A stretch of DNA of 64,000 bases, taken from assembly GCA_963932465.1 (NCBI GenBank), contig OZ010793.1:366138459-366202458 (forward strand), in the 5' to 3' direction. This document shows, one piece after another, positions 57,961 to 64,000 of the stretch. Source of the DNA: Maratus speciosus. Lineage: Eukaryota; Arthropoda; Arachnida; Araneae; Salticidae. A program made the position numbers and the translations under genes. The notes under the pieces are model-generated. The model was not told the origin of the DNA, did not search any database, and worked only from the letters and a program-made list of their open reading frames with translations. How positions within the stretch are numbered: position 1 is the stretch's first letter; every line of letters starts with the position of its first letter.

Positions 57961-59396
57961 AAACCTAACATTTTAGTTTCTGATTCAAAAAAAGTGAAAG
58001 CGATAAAACGCGCGGACGCTGTTTTTCCCTTTGAGAGCACGCTCATACCTCCGGGGTGTTTGCAATTAAAATGCTAAATTGCTTTATAAATACGCTAAAG
58101 CAATGGCTGATCTCTTTCTTTCAAGTTTTATTAACGTTAACAGACTCTTATTTTTGTTTAGTAAATGAAAAAATAAATAAACAAACCGGTTCCGACTGTG
58201 ACCGATGTAACAGTATGAAAACTTTTATGAATGTTAATCACCGTATGCTAATGACCAGTAGTTATGCAATGTAGTTATCTAAGGGTCCTCGTAAAACGTG
58301 ACTTTTGCATCTTCAATTTCTGAAAATGCGGTATGGCCTGGATGGAAGAGAACTAGTTCATTACTACAATGATGCTATTTTCTTTCTTTTTTTTCTTTTT
58401 TTCCAAAGTGGTTAGAGACCGTTAGCAAGAGGCGCTGACGTTGCATTAGGTTTGTGTACAGAGCAACTAACTTAGAAAAATTAGAAAAAAAGTGTATTTA
58501 GTGTGTGTATGTGTGTGTATTGTTAAAATCAGTTATTTATCAAGTTTTAAAGATACAAATTTGCAATGTTATTAATGAAAAAATAAATACTATGAAAAGG
58601 GAAAGGCGTAATTTTGAGATTCTACTGTTTATATATATATAAAAAAATTATAGGAAAGGAATGAAGGCAACAGCATAGATTATACTTTAAAAAGAAGAAT
58701 TAGTGGTTTATATTTTTTAATGTCTCTATGAATAATAAGAATTTTCGTTACTTTTATGAGATGTATTTTAAAGGGTACAGATATACATAAGAAATCTTAT
58801 TTTACACTTTTAATGTACAAAGGAAAGCTCACAAAAAAGCCTGTTTAATATAGTTTTCAGACGTAATAGGGTTTTCCTTTTGAATAAAATTATGAAACAA
58901 ACTTTCAGTATACAAATTTATACTGTTATTCAAAGAAATATTGTTAAAATGGGGGGATAATTTTTAAGATCTATTGTTATTCAAAACATATTATACAAAA
59001 CGAAATCGGTATGAAAAATTTGATTTATGATAATCGCCATAATCTAATGATCAGTATGTAGTCTAGTTATTCATGTAATTTCAATTATCTTCTGAATTGT
59101 GACTTTTGCATTTCTTAGTTTCTGAAAAGGCGGCATGACACGAATGAAAATAAAATAGTTCATTAGTAAATTGATGCTTTTCTCCCTCGCGCTATTTTTT
59201 TTCCATGCTGGCTAGAGAAAATTATCAAAAAACTATAGCTTTGAGAAGATTTGAGTTATGTTTATGTGTTCAGAACAGCTGAATTAAATTCCATCTAAAT
59301 CAGTAAAACATTTTATATTTGTAAATTTGAAGTCTTACATAGTTTTTTAACACTTAAAGGAAAGCTCATAGAAAAATCGGCTAAATTGCTTTAATT

Positions 59397-59785
59397 ATAT
59401 AAATACGTCGCACCTATAGTCGTCTTTCGGTCCGTCTGTCTGTCTGTCCGTCAGTCCGCATGTAACAAAGCAAAAACTACCCAACTGAACGGTCTAAAAT
59501 TTTAAATATGTAATTTTTGCAAAATTTTGTCGAGTCATTTCAAATTTTATTAAAACCGGATGTATAGTTTAATTGCAGGGACAGTCAAAAGTTTTCCGTC
59601 GGCCAAAGTGCATTTTAATGATGTTACAGCCTTTCGAACAGAATGAAATTGATATGCAATTATGAAGTGCACTAAAATATACATTCAGTACAATATGCGG
59701 TGCAAAAAATATTTATAAAACTAGCTATAGTACGAACACACCACATTTGCCACGTTTAGCATGCAATTTCCAACTTGTTTAGCTT
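59397..59785 (-). repeat. Interspersed repeat R1, copy 3
   Basis: Reverse-complement copy with TATAAATACGTCGCACC at its 3' side, the GTCCGTCTGTCTGTCTGTCC motif (59430-59450), GTCGAGTCATTTCAAATTTT and ATTTATAAAACTAGCTATAG. It contains only one S-type unit, against two in the 30-kb copy, so copies differ in internal unit number. Confidence 0.65.
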
Positions 59786-60214
59786 TTTATTTTCTTTTTG
59801 TTATAATATTAGATATGAATGAAAATTTTCATCACTGCATAACTTAGAGCGCTATTCACAAAAGTACTATTATACTTTTTTTTTTAAGGATAATTTTGAA
59901 AATCTATTTTAATTCAAAACATGTAATAAATCAGCGTGAAAGCTGTTATAAATATTGATCGCAGTGTGCTAATGACTAGTAGTTAAGCAATCTAGTTATT
60001 TAAGGTCCTTGCAAAATGTGACTGTTGTATCTTTGATTTCTGAGAATGCGGCACGGCGTTGGGCGAAGGGAACTAGTCCATTACTACAATTGATGTTGTC
60101 TTTCTTCTTTTTCTCCCTCTTTTTTTTTTTTTTCCACTGAGGTTAGACACCGTTATCAAACAAGTGGGTAAGTGTGATCGCAGATCACACAGAGGGTTTC
60201 GTTTAATATCTCTT

Positions 60215-60975
60215 TTAAGGAGTCTCAAGACTCTTAAAGCTTTAAAATTTTCGAAATTTTAATTTTTTTAGATGTTAAACTCCTATCTTTTCTGAACATT
60301 TTGATATAATTGTTTCCTTGAAATTTCTATTAGAACTGAAGTTATGGCTTTTACATTTATACACGTTCAATAGCTGAAGCGTCGTTTCGGAAACTTTGAA
60401 GCCATTTTTCTCCAAATGACGTTTTTGGGCATAACGCGCACGATATCTCAAAAACTTATGAATATTTTTTCATGAAATTTTCAAAACGTATGTTTCATAT
60501 TAGTCTGTATAAACTGAACCTAAAATTTCCTTTTTATTGTTCAAAACAATATTTCTTTAGGTGATTATACTGTTGAAATTTTCTTAATTTTGCATTAGCT
60601 AAATACAACTTTGTATTAAAAATACAAAAAAGATTTAAATACAAATTTTTTTAGGTTCAGGGTAATTATTACAATCTGAAGTGTAAGTAGCCACCATAAT
60701 TTTCATTCTAGTTGCAATACTTATTTTGTAATCGTGCGCGTAAGCTGTTATGCCGATTTTTTGCTCGAAAAATGTCTAACAGTTTGGAGCCCCCTGTAAA
60801 TGCTAATTCTTCATCTTATAATTTTATAAATACATGAAATGAGAGATCATACTTATATATTTTATTCCAATTAAAATTGTGTCTTAAAATCAAATACATT
60901 TTAAGATATTAAATGTTGAAAATGGTCCTTTTTTTTTTCATTTTTTCCAATTTTAAGAGTCCTGAGACCCCTTAA
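60215..60975. mobile_element. TTAA-flanked MITE, 753 bp
   Basis: TTAA lies on both sides (60215-60218, 60972-60975). The left end is AGGAGTCTCAAGACTCTTAA and the right end is the complement of AGGGGTCTCAGGACTCTTAA, 18 of 20 matching. The right two-thirds match 31685-32176. No transposase. It is inserted in the third unit of the tandem duplication. Confidence 0.78.
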
Positions 60976-61679
60976 AACACTTTATCCTTAATTTATAAAA
61001 CAAAATTGTTACTTTATAATTATTAAAACGTTACATAAATGGCAGCACCATTATATTTAATTTAAAAAAAAATATTTTTAGACCAAATTAAAAATATTCA
61101 AGTAAAATTATTTAAATAAAATTAAAAAAAATCCGAATATTCAGCAATTTCAAAAACTTAGCGGAGGTATAAATAAAATATAAATTTTTTAAAAGAAAAT
61201 ATTGTTTAAAACATATTTAAAATGCTGAAATAATTCCGAAAAAAATACATAGTAATTCTTTCACTTTCCAAACACTCTCTAGATGGCGCCAAAAAGGATG
61301 TTAACATTTATTAAAATTCCAAAAAAACAGTACAATGGCTAAAAAATACGAAATTTCTTTTAATTAAATCCATCGGACAATTAAATGTAAAAAATTGAAA
61401 ATTGAAAATTTCAACTTCCGCCGACATTCTTCGAACGCGGGCCTTTTGGTTAGAAAAAACACACTTTACCACAGGACTCTTGAGTTCACGAAAAGATGGT
61501 TGGAATTAAGATTGAGTTTTGAAATCGTAAAAATGGTGGGATGTCATTACATTAATTTATTTAATTAAAATAACACAACTTTTTCAAAATTTTATAATTT
61601 TGTGTATGACAGAGGTTATTCAAATCTATGTTTTTTTAAAAAAATAAAGTCTGTAACTAAAATAGTTTCCGAGTGCGAG

Positions 61680-61745
61680 CGCTGTGACGGACAGGCAGAG
61701 AAGCGAGACTATAAGGGTTTCGTGAGATGAACGAAACCCTAAAAA
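61680..61745 (+). mobile_element. Possible non-LTR/SINE 3' tail with hairpin
   Basis: GACGGACAGGCAGAGAAGCG is followed by TATAAGGGTTTCGT, a 7-nt loop and ACGAAACCCT, then AAAAAC. A (GACAGACGG)-type motif followed by a TATAAGGGTTYCG hairpin and A-rich end recurs at the 3' ends of many arthropod retroposons as I recall them. The hairpin stem is 10 bp and perfect. The upstream part (61380-61680) was not identified. Confidence 0.4.
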
Positions 61746-61861
61746 CAGTCGCATTGCGTTACATTTGTGTCCAGAGCAACTGAATAACATTCTTTCTAAA
61801 TTAATAAAATGTATTATAATCACCATTTTTAATGCAAAAAAGAAATATTACAAAAAATGTA

Positions 61862-62572
61862 CACTGTAAAATAAAGACGACTGTTTCTTAATCTACGAAA
61901 ATGTACAATAAACACGAACGCAAATATATAATACCCTCTTCCGAGTCACCCAAGATTCCGAAGAGTGTTCCTTTATCTTTAGAAACCTCAGAAAACAATT
62001 TATTTTCGAAATTTAAAGAAGAATTTATAAAAATAAATTTTTATTAAGTGCCAGTAATTTTCGGAGACGTTTCCTAGTAGCTTTTACAATGCATTAAACA
62101 GTTCTCTGTACCCGGAAAATCGGTTTTTTGGTTTCTATCAGTTCTCAAGTAAACATTTTCGCCTGTATAACTTAATTTGTGCATGCAATTGTAACAAAAT
62201 AATGTTAATTTTCATATTAATGTTAATGATGCTAATTTTGTATGTTTGATTGTTAAATATGTTTGCTGAATATCAAAATATTTACCTGAGAATTGTTAGC
62301 ATCCGAAAGAGTAATGTTCCGATTTGAGAAAACTGATTACAGCTCTGTAAAAGCTACTCAGAAACGTTTTCGAAAATGACGGGCAGCTAATAAAAATTTA
62401 TTTTTATAAATTCATCTTTAAATTTCAAAAATAAATATTTTTGTGGGGGTTTTTAAAGGTAAAGAAACGCTTTTCGGAATCTTCGGTGACTCGGAAGAGG
62501 TTATTGTATACTTTCGCTCTTGGTTACAGTACATTTTTGTAGACTAAGAAACATCTGTCTTTTTTTACAGTG
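61862..62572. mobile_element. TA-flanked palindromic MITE, 711 bp
   Basis: Flanked by TA (61860-61861, 62573-62574). The ends CACTGTAAAATAAAGACGAC and the complement of CACTGTAAAAAAAGACAGAT open inverted arms of roughly 250 bp, with TCTTCCGAGTCACC near 61937 against GGTGACTCGGAAGA near 62488 and TTTCTTAATCTACG against its partner. TA specificity suggests a Tc1/mariner-type enzyme; the superfamily is not certain. Confidence 0.78.
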
Positions 62573-63485
62573 TACTTAATCTTTTCTTTTTTTTTTAATC
62601 AGTTATGAATTAAATTTTCAGCATACATATTTGCAATGTTGCTTAAAAATATACTGTACAAAGAAAAAGGTGTAATTTTGCGGTTCTGGTGTTACCAAAA
62701 AAAATATATATATCTATAAAGAAATGACACCAGCCGCAAAAACTATACTAAAAAAGAATTACTGATTTATTTTCTTTAATGTCATTATGAAAAAATGTCA
62801 TTTTGTAAAATGTATTATAAGAAATTCGTATATTTTTGTATATTTAGAAATTAAATATGGCAGTGGGATACAAAAAAATCAGCTAAGTGAAATTCAAGAA
62901 GCTTTGTTCATGAAAACACAAACTCAGTCTGCTTGCAGAAATAAATAAAAAAAAATGTCATGAGTTCGTACAGTTTCAAAATTATAGTCAGCAATATTAA
63001 TTGATATAATCAGTTAGTTTCAAACTGATTACGCTGAGACTTCAAGGTTTTTAGATTTACAGCTCAGTTAATGAGATTAGTCTCTGAGCAAATGACACTG
63101 TTTTAGAAAATACGACGGGCTGCTGAAGTGCTCTCTATTCACTACTTAAAACTGGATAGATGATATAACGAACCGACAGTTCACTAGTATTCGCTCAATT
63201 CACTCAACACTTTCGCTGAAGGCTCTTTGATTAATACAAGGTTAGACACCGTTGATTTACGAAACTATAGGTCTGGTGAGTTAACTAATTTCAGGATGAG
63301 ATCATCACTGCTGACGATTTGTCGCTGAATGCACCTCATCTCACGTGCATAAACCCTTGTCCAGACTTACTCGAACAACGACGGGATGTCCTCAGGACTA
63401 AATCTCTTTCTTCCAGCAAAGTTCCAAGATCTCTTGCCATGAACTCAATAAATGCAAAATAGAATAAATAGAAATAATATAAGAG

Positions 63486-63800
63486 GCGATCAAAAAGTTT
63501 CTGTTTGGGATCGCTGCTGCAGCATATATGCAAATTAGCGGGTTGCCGAAGCGGGTATATAAGCACCGACATCGAGGCAAGGGATTATTGTGGCATTCGT
63601 TTACTACCTTAGAGGAGAAATTGTTATATTAGAAGTCTATGTTTACTTCCGAAGTGTGTGTGGGAAATGCTGAAGCGTGAACAATGGCGAGGTAAGTAAC
63701 AAATTCGTCCAAACAGGACTAACGTGCTGTTAATCTTTTTTGGCGGCCGAAGGACAAAAACCGACAGACATTCATCGGTTGGTTGGTCGATTGTATAGGG
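63486..63800 (+). pseudogene. Mariner-like 5' fragment, very degraded
   Basis: GGCGATCAAAAAGTTTCTGT (63486) resembles the GCG(A/G)TCAAAAAGTTTC ends of some mariner-group elements. About 200 bp further, WEMLKREQW, then RAV and, after a one-base shift, FLAAEGQKPTDIHRLV can be read (63720-63785), like the N-terminal helix-turn-helix of mariner transposases. It breaks off in a different low-complexity sequence; nothing catalytic follows before the window ends. Confidence 0.4.
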
Positions 63801-64000
63801 TTTAATGGCACAAAATCCCTTAGGGGATATGCTGTGCCAAAAAAAGAAACAAAAGATTACAAGAAGTTAGGAACAAACAATGTCATTAAAAAAGAAAGAG
63901 TAAAGATAAAAGAAATCTGGATGTTGTAACCATTCAGATGTAGTCACGTAAGCGTAGACAACTAAAGAATGTTGATTCCAAAAACAGGAAAAATATACAA

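Larger units (their letters stand above)
58050..63290. repeat. Ancient tandem duplication, units about 0.8-0.9 kb
   Basis: Diverged landmarks recur in the same order. CTAATGA(C/T)(C/T)AGTA lies near 58249, 59048 and 59969, then a TGTGACT(T/G)TT word near 58300, 59098 and 60017. GTTAGA(G/C)ACCGTT lies near 58412, 60143 and 63241 (GCTAGAGAAAATTAT near 59210). AGAGCAACT or AGAACAGCT lies near 58460, 59272 and 61772, and AAAGGAAAGCTCA near 58819 and 59357. The block 58520-58795 matches 62600-62850. Younger elements (59397, 60215, 61862) separate the copies. No coding or TE signature was seen in the unit. Confidence 0.6.

Noticed and set aside
57786..58046. 86-codon minus-strand frame over the CpG-rich patch as a protein
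   Set aside because: It lies across the putative promoter elements, has no domain and would start upstream of the likely transcription start. Reading it as promoter/5' UTR is more economical.

Overview
This window looks like intergenic or intronic DNA from an AT-rich invertebrate genome, most likely an arthropod and possibly an arachnid. The organism call rests on genome style only: strong AT bias, tRNA-derived SINE heads, many pogo/Tigger, hAT, Tc1/mariner and Helitron remnants, long homopolymer runs and no bacterial gene organisation. No intact cellular protein-coding gene could be supported. Nearly every long open frame is a relic of a transposase or chance coding inside a repeat. The clearest transposase relics are a Tc1-type gene (minus strand, 18.3-19.2 kb), a Tigger/pogo CENP-B-like gene (minus strand, 41.8-43.3 kb) and a mariner gene (plus strand, 4.6-5.6 kb). 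A fourth, of uncertain family, lies at 37.6-38.6 kb.

Layout. 0-16 kb: short cut-and-paste elements (hAT MITEs at 0.37 and 5.56 kb; pogo-type elements at 1.27 and 13.37 kb; a TTAA-flanked piggyBac-like MITE at 11.16 kb; a long foldback at 11.7 kb) and two short Helitrons. 16.7-22.2 kb: a composite Helitron carrying a complete Tc1 element, a spacerless palindrome, tandem repeats and a retroposon-like insertion. 23-36 kb: arrays of about 145 and 300 bp units, one inside a short-TIR element and one inside a Helitron that splits a TTAA foldback element. 36.2-39.1 kb: a 2.9-kb DNA transposon with recurrent 15-bp subterminal motifs. 39.2-44.4 kb: an 89-bp minisatellite interrupted by a retroposon-like insertion, then the Tigger element. 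45-55 kb: more MITEs, a higher-order inverted repeat (49.4-51.6 kb) and a hAT MITE nested in a pogo MITE.

57.7-58.0 kb is the only stretch that resembles a host promoter. It is comparatively CpG-rich and has an NRF1-like palindrome, a CCAAT box and a good splice donor, all consistent with a minus-strand gene whose first exon is untranslated. If so, much of the window to its left is first-intron or intergenic DNA. To its right, 58-63.3 kb is an old, strongly diverged tandem duplication with younger elements inserted.

The layers can be ordered in time because several insertions keep perfect target-site duplications (TSDs) and several repeats have a second copy in the window that shows the empty site. 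All boundaries were read by eye. Family names are given where termini or motifs support them; otherwise the repeat is only described.
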